The position numbers and the translations under genes were made by a program. Source: Syntrophotalea acetylenica (GTDB taxonomy: Bacteria > Desulfobacterota > Desulfuromonadia > Desulfuromonadales > Syntrophotaleaceae). From it: DNA of 64,000 bases. Shown in pieces: positions 53,595 through 63,820 of the stretch (positions within the stretch are counted from its first letter, which is position 1; every line of letters begins with the position of its first letter). The notes under the pieces were generated by a model, which did no database searches, was not told where the DNA came from, and saw only the letters and a list, made by a program, of their open reading frames with translations. The stretch covers positions 2,908,001-2,972,000 of the forward strand of contig NZ_CP015455.1 in assembly GCF_001888165.1 (NCBI RefSeq), in the 5' to 3' direction.

Positions 53595-53777
53595 TTATTT
53601 CTTGCGTGGCGGGCTGAAAAGGTCGAGCTGATCGAACCGATAGTCCTTGACTTTGAAGGGTCGCGGCAAAAAACGGGGGCAGCTGATGACGAGGGTGCCT
53701 TGCGACTGCCGGCAGTCGCGCAGGCAGCGGGCACACAGAGGATTGGGAGGATTTTGTCGGGAAGATGAATTGCGCAC
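53595..53777 (-). CDS. Small cysteine-rich protein, unknown
   Basis: 60 residues, from a GTG at 53777 with AAAGGAACC upstream. It carries LCARCLRDCRQSQG and a fourth cysteine in VISCPRF, spacing that suggests a zinc or iron-sulfur site. It is convergent with metX and 127 bp downstream of carB on the same strand, just past the carB terminator. No family recognised; it could be spurious. Confidence 0.5.
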   Translation of the reverse strand: MRNSSSRQNPPNPLCARCLRDCRQSQGTLVISCPRFLPRPFKVKDYRFDQLDLFSPPRKK

Positions 53778-53857
53778 GGATGGTTCCTTTGACGTTGATT
53801 CACCGCTCCATTCTACCAGCAGCCCGGCGTGGCGGCAACCAGACAAAATCGATGAAA

Positions 53858-53902
53858 CCAAAAAAGGGGGGAGCGGACCGCATCGGGCCGCCCCCCTTTA
53901 TC
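53858..53902 (-). terminator. Terminator of carB
   Basis: Read on the minus strand: AAAGGGGGGCGG / CCGCTCCCCCC-type stem with a run of six T, directly downstream of the carB stop. Confidence 0.88.
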
Positions 53903-53904
53903 TA

Positions 53905-56900
53905 TCATGCCAACCCGTCAATATTCCGATGGTATTCCTGCAGGCTGTGCAAAACGTCGCGCCCCGCCCGCTTGGCCGCAATCCCCTTGGCAGCGGCGAT
54001 GGCGGCCGCCGTGGTGGTGATGTACGGCACCTTGTAGCGGATGGCGGTCTTGCGGATGTAGGAATCGTCGTGCGCGCCGAGCTTGCCGACCGGGGTATTC
54101 ACCACCAGCTGAATTTCGCCGTTCTTGATGGCGTCGGTGATGTTCGGCCGGCCTTCATGCTCTTTGAGAATCGCGCCAGCCGCTACGCCGTTTTCCACCA
54201 GGTAACGGCAGGTACCTTCCGTGGCCTTGACGGCGAAGCCCAGTTCGGCGAAACGCCGCGCCGCCTCCAACCCCCCTGCCCGCTCGCGCTCCGACACGCT
54301 GATCAATACCGTGCCGATTAGCGGCAGGCGGGCGCTGGCCGCTTCCTGGGCCTTGAAATAAGCCAGCCCGGCGTTTTCCGCCATCCCCAGCACCTCGCCG
54401 GTAGAACGCATCTCCGGACCGAGTACCGGATCGACCTCAGGGAACATGCTGAAGGGGAACACCGCCTCCTTGACCCCGAAATGCGGAATCGGACGCCGCT
54501 GCAGATCGAGATCCTTCAGCTTCGCACCGAGCATCACCTGGGTGGCCAACCGCGCCATGGGAATATTGCATACCTTGCTCACCAGCGGCACGGTGCGGCT
54601 GGCGCGGGGGTTGGCTTCGAGAATATAGACCCGGTCATCGGCAATAGCGTACTGAATGTTCATCAGGCCGACCACGCCCATCTCCACCGCGATCTTGCGC
54701 GTATATTCCTCGATGGTATCGATATGTTTCGGCGGGATGCTGACCGGCGGAATCACGCAGGCCGAATCGCCGGAATGAATCCCCGCCAGTTCGATATGCT
54801 CCATCACCGCCGGCACAAAGGCGTCCGTGCCGTCGGCAATGGCGTCCGCCTCCGCCTCGATGGCGTTCTCCAGAAACTGGTCGATGAGAATCGGGCGTTC
54901 GGGCGAGACATCCACCGCCTTGTCCATGTACTCACACAGCATCGCCTCGTCATGCACCACCTCCATGGCCCTGCCGCCAAGCACGTAGGAGGGCCGCACG
55001 ATAAGCGGATAGCCGATACGCGCGGCAATCTCCAGTGCCTGCTCGACGGTACTGGCCATCCCCGAGCGCGGCTGGGGGATGTTCAGCTTCTGCATGACGC
55101 GGTTGAACTGGTCGCGGTCCTCGGCCAGATCGATGGTGGCGGGCGAGGTGCCGATCACCCTGATGCCGTTGGCCTCGAGCTCCGCCGCGAGGTTCAGGGG
55201 CGTCTGGCCGCCGAACTGCACGATCACCCCCTCGGGCTGCTCCTTGCTGTAGATGGACAGTACATCCTCTACCGTCAGCGGCTCGAAATAGAGTTTGTCG
55301 GATGTGTCGTAGTCGGTGGAAACCGTCTCCGGGTTGCAGTTGATCATGATCGACGAAAAACCGAGCTCACGCAGGGCAAAGGCCGCATGTACGCAGCAAT
55401 AGTCGAACTCGATCCCCTGTCCGATGCGATTCGGACCGCCGCCCAGCACCATGATCTTGCGACCGCCGCTCACACCGACCTGATCGGGTGCATTGTAGGT
55501 CGAATAATAGTAGGCGGCGTCCTCGACCCCGCTCACCGGCACCGGCTCCCAGGCTTCCGCCAGCCCCAGAGCGATGCGCCGGGTGCGCACCTGCGCCTCG
55601 GGAATACCAAGAATTTTCGCCAGGTAACGGTCGGCGAAACCATCCTTTTTGGCGCGGATCAGCAGCGCGTCAGGCAGCAGGCCGCCCTTGCACGCCAGCA
55701 GCTGCTGTTCCAGCTCCACCAGCTCCTGCATCTGCTCGATAAACCAGCGCTTGATGCGCGTCAGCCGGTGCAGTTCGTCGATATCGGCCCCCTTGCGCAA
55801 AGCCTCGTACATGAGAAACTGCCGCTCGCTGGTCGGCTCGCTCAGCGCATCGAGCAACTCCTGCAATGGGCGCCGGTTGAAATCCCTGGCGAAGCCCAGC
55901 CCGTAACGGCCGGTTTCCAGGGAGCGGATGGCCTTCTGCAGGGCTTCCTTGTAGTTCTTGCCGATGCTCATCACCTCGCCCACGGCACGCATCTGGGTGC
56001 CGAGCTTGTCCTGTACACCACGAAACTTCTCGAAAGCCCAGCGGGCGAATTTAACCACCACGTAATCGCCGCCCGGCGTGTATTTTTCCAGGGTCCCTTC
56101 GCGCCAGTAGGGAATTTCATCAAGCGTCAGCCCGGCCGCCAGCAGCGCCGATACCATGGCGATCGGAAATCCTGTCGCCTTGGAGGCCAGAGCCGAGGAG
56201 CGCGAGGTGCGCGGGTTGATTTCGATCACCACCACCCGTCCGGTCGCCGGATCGTGAGCGAACTGCACGTTGGTGCCGCCGATCACCTCGATGGCCTCGA
56301 CGATATCGTAGGCATACTTCTGCAGGCGCTGCTGCAACTCTTCGGAGATGGTCAGCATCGGCGCGGTGCAGAAGGAATCACCGGTATGCACCCCCATGGG
56401 ATCGACGTTCTCGATGAAGCACACGGTGATCTTCTGGTTTCTGGCGTCGCGCACCACTTCCAGTTCCAGCTCTTCCCAGCCGAGCACCGACTCTTCGACC
56501 AGAACCTGCCCGACCAGGCTGGCCGCCAGGCCGCGGGCCACCATGGCCTGCAGTTCTTCCATGTTGTAGACGATACCGCCGCCGGTGCCCCCCATGGTGT
56601 AGGCCGGACGCAACACCACCGGCAGCCCCATGCGGGAAGCGATCTGCTCCGCCTGTTCGACACTGGTGGCGATTTCGCTGCGCGCGACCTCGATTCCCAG
56701 GCGAGCCATGGTATCCTTGAACGCCTGGCGATCCTCGCCACGCTCGATGGCATCCACATTGACCCCGATAACCTTGACTCCGTAATTCTCCAGCACCCCC
56801 TTGCGGCTCAACTCCAGGGAGAGGTTGAGTGCCGACTGGCCGCCCAGGTTGGGCAACAGGGCGTCGGGACGCTCCTTGGCGATGATCTCGGTGATGGCGT

Positions 56901-57114
56901 CCACATTGAGCGGCTCGATGTAGGTCACATCCGCCATCACCGGATCGGTCATGATGGTGGCGGGATTGGAATTAACCAGCACGATTTCGTAACCAAGTCC
57001 CCTCAGGGCTTTGCAGGCCTGGGTGCCGGAATAATCGAATTCACAGGCCTGACCGATAATGATCGGCCCGGAACCGATGATCAGAATCTTGTGGATGTCC
57101 TCGCGTTTGGGCAT
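53905..57114 (-). CDS. carB: Carbamoyl-phosphate synthase large subunit
   Basis: 1069 residues, full length for CarB. Two ATP-grasp halves are clear: IGSGPIIIGQACEFDYSGTQ and VLRPAYTMGGTGGGIVYN in the first, MVLGGGPNRIGQGIEFDYCC and LIVRPSYVLGGRAMEVVHD in the second, and a C-terminal MGS-like allosteric domain (~930-1069). It makes carbamoyl phosphate for pyrimidines and arginine, using ammonia from the small subunit CarA. The start follows GGGAGGCACCT. carA, normally adjacent, is not in this window. Confidence 0.96.
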   Translation of the reverse strand: MPKREDIHKILIIGSGPIIIGQACEFDYSGTQACKALRGLGYEIVLVNSNPATIMTDPVMADVTYIEPLNVDAITEIIAKERPDALLPNLGGQSALNLSLELSRKGVLENYGVKVIGVNVDAIERGEDRQAFKDTMARLGIEVARSEIATSVEQAEQIASRMGLPVVLRPAYTMGGTGGGIVYNMEELQAMVARGLAASLVGQVLVEESVLGWEELELEVVRDARNQKITVCFIENVDPMGVHTGDSFCTAPMLTISEELQQRLQKYAYDIVEAIEVIGGTNVQFAHDPATGRVVVIEINPRTSRSSALASKATGFPIAMVSALLAAGLTLDEIPYWREGTLEKYTPGGDYVVVKFARWAFEKFRGVQDKLGTQMRAVGEVMSIGKNYKEALQKAIRSLETGRYGLGFARDFNRRPLQELLDALSEPTSERQFLMYEALRKGADIDELHRLTRIKRWFIEQMQELVELEQQLLACKGGLLPDALLIRAKKDGFADRYLAKILGIPEAQVRTRRIALGLAEAWEPVPVSGVEDAAYYYSTYNAPDQVGVSGGRKIMVLGGGPNRIGQGIEFDYCCVHAAFALRELGFSSIMINCNPETVSTDYDTSDKLYFEPLTVEDVLSIYSKEQPEGVIVQFGGQTPLNLAAELEANGIRVIGTSPATIDLAEDRDQFNRVMQKLNIPQPRSGMASTVEQALEIAARIGYPLIVRPSYVLGGRAMEVVHDEAMLCEYMDKAVDVSPERPILIDQFLENAIEAEADAIADGTDAFVPAVMEHIELAGIHSGDSACVIPPVSIPPKHIDTIEEYTRKIAVEMGVVGLMNIQYAIADDRVYILEANPRASRTVPLVSKVCNIPMARLATQVMLGAKLKDLDLQRRPIPHFGVKEAVFPFSMFPEVDPVLGPEMRSTGEVLGMAENAGLAYFKAQEAASARLPLIGTVLISVSERERAGGLEAARRFAELGFAVKATEGTCRYLVENGVAAGAILKEHEGRPNITDAIKNGEIQLVVNTPVGKLGAHDDSYIRKTAIRYKVPYITTTAAAIAAAKGIAAKRAGRDVLHSLQEYHRNIDGLA

Positions 57115-57547
57115 AGGTGCCTCCCTTCAATACCCTGCAGGTGAAAAGATCGCCTCGGAAAATATTTGCGTCAAAAAACAGCATAAAAAAAGCTAACCAC
57201 GATCTGGTTAACCTCGTCTTTGCCGGCAGGCAGCCCCCTTGTCCCTGAATCAGCCGGTCAACCCGGCCGGTCCAGTGAATGTATGCACTATTTCAAAACC
57301 CGGATGTCACTCAAGTACAAAAGTGAAACAACCTGCCTGAAGAAAAAGCCGCGCTTCTACCGGACACGGTCATGCCCTGTCGGTGGCTTCCCTTTGTAGT
57401 CCCTCGCATTTTTCATGTCAAGAAACTTGTTTTAATGGTGCTGTTTCAAATTCCGCACCATGAATCGTCCTGACGAAAAGGCCGCTCTGCGAAATTTTCC
57501 CGGCAGAGCGGCCCTGAAAGTTCGAGACTGCAAGATTGATATCCGAT
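57115..57547. other. Region between chemoreceptor 2 and carB
   Basis: 433 bp, AT-rich near 57150-57200. It contains an AACCA/TGGTT inverted repeat with AAAAAAAGC around 57185-57215 and the chemoreceptor terminator at 57482-57516 (GGCCGCTCTGC / GCAGAGCGGCC, T run on the minus strand). The carB promoter must lie here. No gene seen. Confidence 0.5.
57482..57516 (-). terminator. Terminator of chemoreceptor 2
   Basis: GGCCGCTCTGC / GCAGAGCGGCC stem with a TTTT tract on the minus strand, 30 bp after the chemoreceptor stop. Confidence 0.85.
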
Positions 57548-59773
57548 TTATCCGGCAGTTATGGCCCGCCGTGCGGACGACTTGTCCTGTTTGAGCTTGA
57601 ACTGGGCAATAAGCGCCTGCAGACCGGCGGCCTGGCTGGACAGTTCCTCGGCCACGGCCGCGTTTTCCTCGGAGGTTGCCGTGTTCTGCTGGGTCACGGA
57701 ATCGATTTGCGCCAGCCCCTGGTTGACCTGAATAATGCCCTCGGCCTGCTCCTGTGAAGACATGGCCATATCTCCGATCAGATCGGTTACCCGGGTGATT
57801 TCCGCCACGATTTTCTCGAGGGCGGCCGCAGCCGTGCCGGCGATCTCGGTGCCGTGCTCGGTCTTTTTCACCGATCCCTCAATAAGCTCGGCGGTCTCCT
57901 TGGCCGCCACCGCGCTGCGCGCTGCCAGATTACGCACCTCTTCGGCAACGACGGCAAACCCCTTGCCGTGCTGGCCGGCACGGGCCGCTTCGACCGCGGC
58001 GTTCAGGGCCAGCAGATTGGTCTGAAAGGCTATCTCGTCGATAACCTTGATGATTTTGGAAATATCCATACTGGAGGCGTTGATATCCCGCATCGCGGAG
58101 ACCATCTCCATCATCTGGACCTTGCCCGTTTCCGCCACACCGCGGGCATTGTCGGCCAGGCTGTTGGCCTGAACGGCATGGTCGGCGTTGCTGCGGGTCT
58201 TGGATTCAAGATCGTGCATGGAAGCGGTGATCTGCTCCATGGAGCTGGCCGATTCCGTGGCCCCCTGGGAGAGCGCCTGACTGCTGTCGGCAACCTGGCC
58301 GGAGCCCGAAGCGATCTGATTGCTGGCCTGCTGAATCTGCGCCATGAGGGCGTTCAATGCCCGGTTGGTGTTCGCCAGAGGCTCGCGGATCAGACCTGCC
58401 GCTTCAAAAGTGAAATCCCCCTCGGACAGACGCTGGAACGCCTCCAGAATCTCATTGCCCAGATTGTCGGCAAACTTGTTCATGGTGGCTGCCAGTTCGC
58501 CGATTTCATCCCTGCCGCGGATGGTAAGCCGCCGATCCAGCCGGCCCGATTCCAGATCGCGCAGCATCTCTACCGCCTCCCCCAGAGGCTTGCTGATGGC
58601 GCGCCCGCCGCAAACCGCGCCAATCACCGTGCAGCCGCCGGCGACCAGGGCAATCACGACGATCCATCGGGCCATGGTGTTGAGATTGCCGTTGACACCG
58701 GCGATCAAAGCCTCGATATCCCTGGCGTCGTATTCAGCCACAATCGCCCAGTCCCAAGGTTTGTAGTAGGATACGACACCTATTTTGGTGGCTGTCTTGC
58801 CTGTATCGTCCTTGAGAACGTATTTTTCCACAAAGGTTGGAATGCTGCCGGAAGCGCTGTTCAGTGAAGCTGCCTTTTCAACGATGTTGCGAATGTAGGC
58901 AGAACCGTTCGCGTCCTCAGCCGACAACAGGTTCTGGCCTTCGACAGCCTTATCCCTGGCCAGCAGAACACGGCCCTTCTGATCAGCGGCCGCGCCCACC
59001 ACGTAAACCTGCCCGGAGCGGCCGACGACGATATCGAGAATCCCCTTGCGCAGGCTTTCGACGTTTTCCTGCTTTTCCCCGAAATACAGCATCCCGATCA
59101 CGCGACTTTTCTGTTTGTCCCAGATCGGCTTGTAGGCGGTAATGTACCAGTCGTTCACCACAAAGGCCCGCCCCACGTAGGTTTTTCCGGCCAGCACGGC
59201 CTCCGTTATGGGGTTGGATCTGCCGTCACGCAGCGCCGGGATGAAGGTCCCTATGGCACGACGGCCATCCTCCTTGAGCACGTTCGTGGCGACCCGCAGC
59301 ATATCGCCTTCCTCGTTCATGCGCTGGAACACGGTGGCGGTGCCGCCGACCAGTTCGAAGACTTTGTCCACCAGCGGCGTTTTCACCTGGGCCTCGGTAT
59401 TTATGCCGAGCCACTCGCCACCCATATGCATTTTCGGAAGTTCCACGGCAATCTGCTGGCCGGTGAACTGGTTGACGGCATCCCAGGCTACGGTCTCGCC
59501 GGCCAGAGCAATGCCGCCGGCACTGTCCAGAACTTCCTGGGCAACGTTCAGGTTCGCATGCACCTGCTTGGTGACGGATTCCGCCATGGCCTGGGACATC
59601 AGATAAATGTTCTGGGCGACCTTTTCGCCCTCCTGCGCTGCCAGGGTTTCAATTTCACCGTCGATGCGTTCCTGAAGGACACCCTTCTGGTACAGTGCCA
59701 CACAGACAATGCTCACGGCGGTCAAAAAAATCAGCAAAACGCCGCCAAAGGTTATTTTCCCCTGAATTTTCAC
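57548..59773 (-). CDS. Methyl-accepting chemotaxis protein with Cache sensor
   Basis: 741 residues. TM1 at ~8-28, a periplasmic Cache_3-Cache_2-like sensor (~35-340; [34 protein letters not shown]), TM2 at ~350-372, HAMP ([19 protein letters not shown]) and a signalling domain with [18 protein letters not shown]. The signalling half closely resembles that of the receptor at 40.2 kb; the sensors are different. Ligand unknown. Confidence 0.92.
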   Translation of the reverse strand: MKIQGKITFGGVLLIFLTAVSIVCVALYQKGVLQERIDGEIETLAAQEGEKVAQNIYLMSQAMAESVTKQVHANLNVAQEVLDSAGGIALAGETVAWDAVNQFTGQQIAVELPKMHMGGEWLGINTEAQVKTPLVDKVFELVGGTATVFQRMNEEGDMLRVATNVLKEDGRRAIGTFIPALRDGRSNPITEAVLAGKTYVGRAFVVNDWYITAYKPIWDKQKSRVIGMLYFGEKQENVESLRKGILDIVVGRSGQVYVVGAAADQKGRVLLARDKAVEGQNLLSAEDANGSAYIRNIVEKAASLNSASGSIPTFVEKYVLKDDTGKTATKIGVVSYYKPWDWAIVAEYDARDIEALIAGVNGNLNTMARWIVVIALVAGGCTVIGAVCGGRAISKPLGEAVEMLRDLESGRLDRRLTIRGRDEIGELAATMNKFADNLGNEILEAFQRLSEGDFTFEAAGLIREPLANTNRALNALMAQIQQASNQIASGSGQVADSSQALSQGATESASSMEQITASMHDLESKTRSNADHAVQANSLADNARGVAETGKVQMMEMVSAMRDINASSMDISKIIKVIDEIAFQTNLLALNAAVEAARAGQHGKGFAVVAEEVRNLAARSAVAAKETAELIEGSVKKTEHGTEIAGTAAAALEKIVAEITRVTDLIGDMAMSSQEQAEGIIQVNQGLAQIDSVTQQNTATSEENAAVAEELSSQAAGLQALIAQFKLKQDKSSARRAITAG

Positions 59774-60134
59774 GATGCGTTACCCTCCTGAAAAGAAAAC
59801 CACATGCAAGTCTGCGAAAAGGTGTCGCCACAACGGTAAAATCGAATATTCAGTTATTTGCCGACGCATGGTATCAAATCCGGCAAACAGGAGCAACTAC
59901 TTAAAATTATTCACTTCTAGCTGGTTTCCATCCGGAAACGGCCCTTTTCCGCCGTGGCGGCGTCAATCCGCAGGCTTGCTTGTGCGGCGTACCGATGTAC
60001 GCCTCCGCGCAACCCCTTGATTTCCTTGCCACAACGAAAAATTGCTCGTTTCCCATATGAAAACTACGCTGTATCCATCCGGAGTTTCCGGATGGATACT
60101 AGCTGGAACCGCACGGAGGGTTTTGCGATTTTTC
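59774..60134. other. Intergenic region with a perfect inverted repeat
   Basis: 361 bp between two leftward genes. At 60071-60099 lies a perfect 12-bp inverted repeat (GTATCCATCCGG, 5-nt loop, CCGGATGGATAC). Related pieces, CTAGCTGG and CCATCCGG, recur near 59919-59936. There is no clear T run, so it may be a terminator of the MATE gene or a dispersed repeat remnant. No gene seen. Confidence 0.5.
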
Positions 60135-61511
60135 TCATGGTCCTGCCATGGCCAGGGTCTTCCATTTGCCACTGCGATAACGCAGATAAAACACCCCGCT
60201 GAAAATCAGAAGGAAGGCGATCAGCGCCAGCCACGCCGCCTGGGGCGGCAACGCCAGCACCCGCAGGAACAGCGCCAGCACCGGCACCAGCAGCCAGTGC
60301 AGGGCCACCGAGGCGCACATGGCCCAGAAGGTATCGCCCGCGCCGCGCAGGGCGCCGCTGAAAACCAGCATCACCGCATCGGCCAGCACGTAAAACGCGG
60401 CCAGGCGCAGCATGCCGGTGGCCAGCGGCGCGGCCTGGCTGAAAATAGCGTCGGCCTGGTGCGGCTCGAACACCGCCACCAGTTCCGCCGGCAGGGATAC
60501 GAACAGCACCAGGATCACCAGCGAATAACTGCAGGCCATTTTCAGCCCGGAGCGGGTGGCGCGCGCGGCGATATCCGGGCGCCCGGCACCCAGATAGCGG
60601 CCAACCAGACTGACCACCCCGATCTGGATACCCAGCAGCGGCACGAAGGAGACCAGGTCCCAGTTGAAGACAATGGTCACTGCCGCCGCGGTCACCAGGC
60701 CGTGAGCGTGAAACAGCATGATCATGGAGGTGAAGGCCAGCAGGTTGAGAAACATCTCCACCCCGGCCGGGGAGCCGAAGCGCAGCAGCTTGAGCATCAC
60801 CGCGCGATCGAAACGCAGCGCCGCCAGCACAGCGTATTCACGGCGGTTCCGGCGCCCCAGATAGGTGGCCAGCAGCACCAGCAAGGCACAGAAGCTGCCC
60901 ATCAGGGTGCCGTAGGCAGCGCCCCGCAGCCCCAGAGGTGGCACGCCGAGCCTGCCGAAAATCAGCACATAGTTGGCACCGACATTGACCAGCATGGCGG
61001 TCATGGCGGAGAACATCACCACCCGCGTATGGCCAATACCGGAAAAAAAGCTGCTCAGGCAGCTGCGCAGCAACACCAGAACAGCCCCGTAGAGCAGGAT
61101 GTCAAAATATACGCGCTGCTGCAGCGCCTGCTCCACCGGCAGATCGGCGAAACGGAAAAACGCGTGGGCCAGCGGCCGCGCCGCCAGAATCAGGGGGGCG
61201 GCCAACAGCGAAATCAGTGCCGCCTGGCTGACCACCAGAGCGCAATGGTCCCTGCGCCCGGCACCAAGGTACTGGGCCGCCAGCGCCGTCACATAGCCGG
61301 TCAGACCGATAAAAAAGGTCATCATCATGAAGGCGGTCAGGCCACCGGACATGGCCGCGCTCATCGGCACCGGACCAAGGCGCGACAAAAACACCCGATC
61401 GGTAAAAATAAGCGCCGTTTCACAACCATGGGAGATGACCATCGGCAACGCCAGGGTGATCATCTCCCGCAGGCCGCCCTGGCCCGAGGGATCGGTTACG
61501 TGGGTCTGCAT
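60135..61511 (-). CDS. MATE-family multidrug/Na+ efflux transporter
   Basis: 458 residues, 12 hydrophobic segments in two similar halves. The first half shows ALPMVISHGCETALIFTDRV and ALAAQYLGAGRRD; the second VSLVGRYLGAGRPDIAARA and GALRGAGDTFWAM, all typical of NorM/MATE exporters. Substrate unknown. Downstream (60 bp) of the sulfotransferase gene. Confidence 0.92.
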   Translation of the reverse strand: MQTHVTDPSGQGGLREMITLALPMVISHGCETALIFTDRVFLSRLGPVPMSAAMSGGLTAFMMMTFFIGLTGYVTALAAQYLGAGRRDHCALVVSQAALISLLAAPLILAARPLAHAFFRFADLPVEQALQQRVYFDILLYGAVLVLLRSCLSSFFSGIGHTRVVMFSAMTAMLVNVGANYVLIFGRLGVPPLGLRGAAYGTLMGSFCALLVLLATYLGRRNRREYAVLAALRFDRAVMLKLLRFGSPAGVEMFLNLLAFTSMIMLFHAHGLVTAAAVTIVFNWDLVSFVPLLGIQIGVVSLVGRYLGAGRPDIAARATRSGLKMACSYSLVILVLFVSLPAELVAVFEPHQADAIFSQAAPLATGMLRLAAFYVLADAVMLVFSGALRGAGDTFWAMCASVALHWLLVPVLALFLRVLALPPQAAWLALIAFLLIFSGVFYLRYRSGKWKTLAMAGP

Positions 61512-61572
61512 GTCGTTCTAAATCCTGTTCTGATTCGGGTCCCGGCAGTCTGCGGAACCCGCCAATCCGGCG

Positions 61573-62379
61573 TCAGCCGCCGGTCAACCAATCCTGGCAG
61601 TCCCAGTCCAGAACACGTTCAAGCTGCCGTATCTCAAATTCATATATGGATTGCAGGTATTGCCGCTCCCGCTCCGCCATTCCAGAGGCATATGCCCGCG
61701 CATGCACCCTTTTGATTTTGCCTTCTGCTGAAACGCTCACGCCCAGAAATGCGCACACCTTCCGCATCGTCTCCCGCGGGTCGTGTTTCAGATCCTCATT
61801 TTTAAGGATCAGAATCTGATCTTTCGGAAAAAACTCCCAGAGCCTGCGCAACTGCTCCAGATAAAAACCCCTGTCAACGTAGGAATAACGGCGGTTCTGG
61901 TAAGGCAGGGAGGACCGGCACCGTTCCTGTTCCCTGTGGAGCGCATCCCAAAAGGACAAAGGTTCGAGCTGCTTCTGGCGCTGCATATTCCAGTGGGAAT
62001 AAGCCCTCTCGATGGGATTGCGCAGAAGCACGATCATTTTCATCTGCGCGTTGTATTCCCAGATCCGCCTGGGCGCATCGCGCCAATACATATAGCTCGG
62101 CGTCGCTTCGCCGACAATTTTATGGGGTGCACAGGGATCGAAAGCGGCATGATAACGAGCGTAGTCGGGCCTGTTTTTTCGAAAAAAATCCTCGTTGTCG
62201 AAAAAGTGCACCTCTTTTTTCCGGGCCATGCAGATTTCTGGATGTTCCCGCAGGCAGGCATCCAACGCCGTGGTACCACCCTTCTGGGTGCCACATACAA
62301 TAAAATCCACAAGCCGGACGGTGTTTTTCCCCCAGGGAAACCACCGTCCGGCCTTCAGTCGCTCGATTGAATAGCGCAT
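61573..62379 (-). CDS. PAPS-dependent sulfotransferase
   Basis: 268 residues. The 5'-phosphosulfate loop is VCGTQKGGTTALDACL and the 3'-phosphate site VLLRNPIERAYSHWNMQ, as in heparan-sulfate-type bacterial sulfotransferases. It would transfer sulfate from PAPS to a hydroxyl or amine of an unknown carbohydrate or lipid. It stands apart from any glycan cluster in view. Confidence 0.9.
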   Translation of the reverse strand: MRYSIERLKAGRWFPWGKNTVRLVDFIVCGTQKGGTTALDACLREHPEICMARKKEVHFFDNEDFFRKNRPDYARYHAAFDPCAPHKIVGEATPSYMYWRDAPRRIWEYNAQMKMIVLLRNPIERAYSHWNMQRQKQLEPLSFWDALHREQERCRSSLPYQNRRYSYVDRGFYLEQLRRLWEFFPKDQILILKNEDLKHDPRETMRKVCAFLGVSVSAEGKIKRVHARAYASGMAERERQYLQSIYEFEIRQLERVLDWDCQDWLTGG

Positions 62380-62620
62380 CCATCAACCCCAAAACCCTGC
62401 GATGCATCATTTGCAGCGCAGCGCATCAACAGCAAAGCCCGGCCCGTCAACAACCATCGGGACCGGCGAATTCACGACGAGGGTAACAAACACCTGAAGC
62501 CTTTATCATCCTTTGCCACCGGCGGCAATCGAAAACTGGCTGCCCGCTGGCCGGTCCTCAATCATTGCAGACCGGCCCGGGAGCACTGATATTGTTGAGA
62601 GATTTGGCGATTCGCTCTCT

Positions 62621-63205
62621 CTAAAACCGGTATCTGAAACCCGCGCCGACCAGATTGGAGCCGCCGGACACGCCGTCAAACAGACCGAACACCCCGGAAC
62701 GGTGATGCACCCTCAGAAAATAGTCCCAACGAGGATGTTGCGGCAGGCAAAAAGCCAGCTCGAACAGCAGGTAGTTCAATAATTGCGAGGTCCGGCCATG
62801 TTTTTCAACCTCGATGGCCGGGTCGCGCGTGGCATAGGACAGCCCTTCACCGACGGCGAAACTGGTATCCAGGTAGCGGTCCCAGGGGAAAGGCAGCCAG
62901 CGAAGCACCACCAGGGCGTTGACTTCGAAATGATTCATCAGGTCGAAGTGTTTGACGAGCTGCCCCTCGGCCTCCAGACGCAGATAGTGTCGGTAGCCGG
63001 TCAGTTCCCGGCCGACAAGCAGGGCCGCGGCGTAGGAATCGGCGTATTCGCGGTCGGACAAAACCTCCCGGAGCGTATCGTACACCGCCCTGCCGCCGTA
63101 AAAGCCGAGGGACCAGTCCGCCTCACCGTGCGCGGTTCCCCCACCGAAAAAAACCAGCAAGACTCCCAACGACAGAACCACCCTTCTCATAGGCACGCGC
63201 ATCAT
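62621..63205 (-). CDS. Outer-membrane protein, possible PagL-like lipid A acyloxyacyl hydrolase
   Basis: 194 residues. A signal peptide (RRVVLSLGVLLVFFGGGTAHG) and a beta-rich mature protein ending GAGFRYRF with a terminal Phe. The late block VHHRSGVFGLFDGVSGGSN has a His-x-Ser pair like the PagL catalytic His/Ser, which is the only basis for the enzyme suggestion. Tandem ATGs (63205, 63202) follow AAAGGAGC. Not in an operon. Confidence 0.6.
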   Translation of the reverse strand: MMRVPMRRVVLSLGVLLVFFGGGTAHGEADWSLGFYGGRAVYDTLREVLSDREYADSYAAALLVGRELTGYRHYLRLEAEGQLVKHFDLMNHFEVNALVVLRWLPFPWDRYLDTSFAVGEGLSYATRDPAIEVEKHGRTSQLLNYLLFELAFCLPQHPRWDYFLRVHHRSGVFGLFDGVSGGSNLVGAGFRYRF

Positions 63206-63820
63206 GCTCCTTTCTGGCGATAGCGGATCCCCGCTTTGCACATAAATGGTAGAGCCAAAAAACCGGACATAGCCAAACCGGCAGACCACACTGCGTTCAT
63301 CATCCATGGCAGCATCGGTTGACAGAAACCCGCCAGGAGCGCCACGGGCGGGGAGCATCCCACCACCGGCAAACCGAAATTGCACGATAGCCTTATTTTA
63401 CACCAATGCTCATGCGGTGGAATACCGATCGATTGATGGGCCTACCGGCGGCTCGAAATTTTTTTCGGAGAGGGCCAGTTGTCAGATGCGACGTTCCGCA
63501 GGGAGAGCCTACGTTGCCTCGTGCCTGACCGTAACCGAACGCTGCATCGCCCACCCCTCACACACCCTGTAGAAAAAAATTGACGGGGAGGAATCAAAGG
63601 CCTACAAAGGATACTAATAATATTTTTCCATGGAATAACTCATGATCACGAAAATTCCTGAAATGCTGTCGGTATTTTACCGACCGGCGAACGGCACCCT
63701 TCCCGGAGACCGTGCCAGAAATACGCAGCCGTCAAACCTTACAGGAACATGGGAAGAGAAGTTCTTCAAAAGTGGAGGAAGCGAAGTTCCGGAAGACTGT
63801 TTCTTATCAGCGAGGTGGGC
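63206..63820. other. Intergenic region without a convincing gene
   Basis: 615 bp. AT-rich around 63560-63650. Short open frames here lack good starts or family features. I do not see a known riboswitch. Confidence 0.4.

Noticed and set aside
54481-57144. 887-residue open frame on the plus strand opposite carB
   Set aside because: It is the antisense shadow of carB, which has full family conservation; GC-rich codon bias opens the opposite strand. Its product is low-complexity and His/Gln/Arg-rich.
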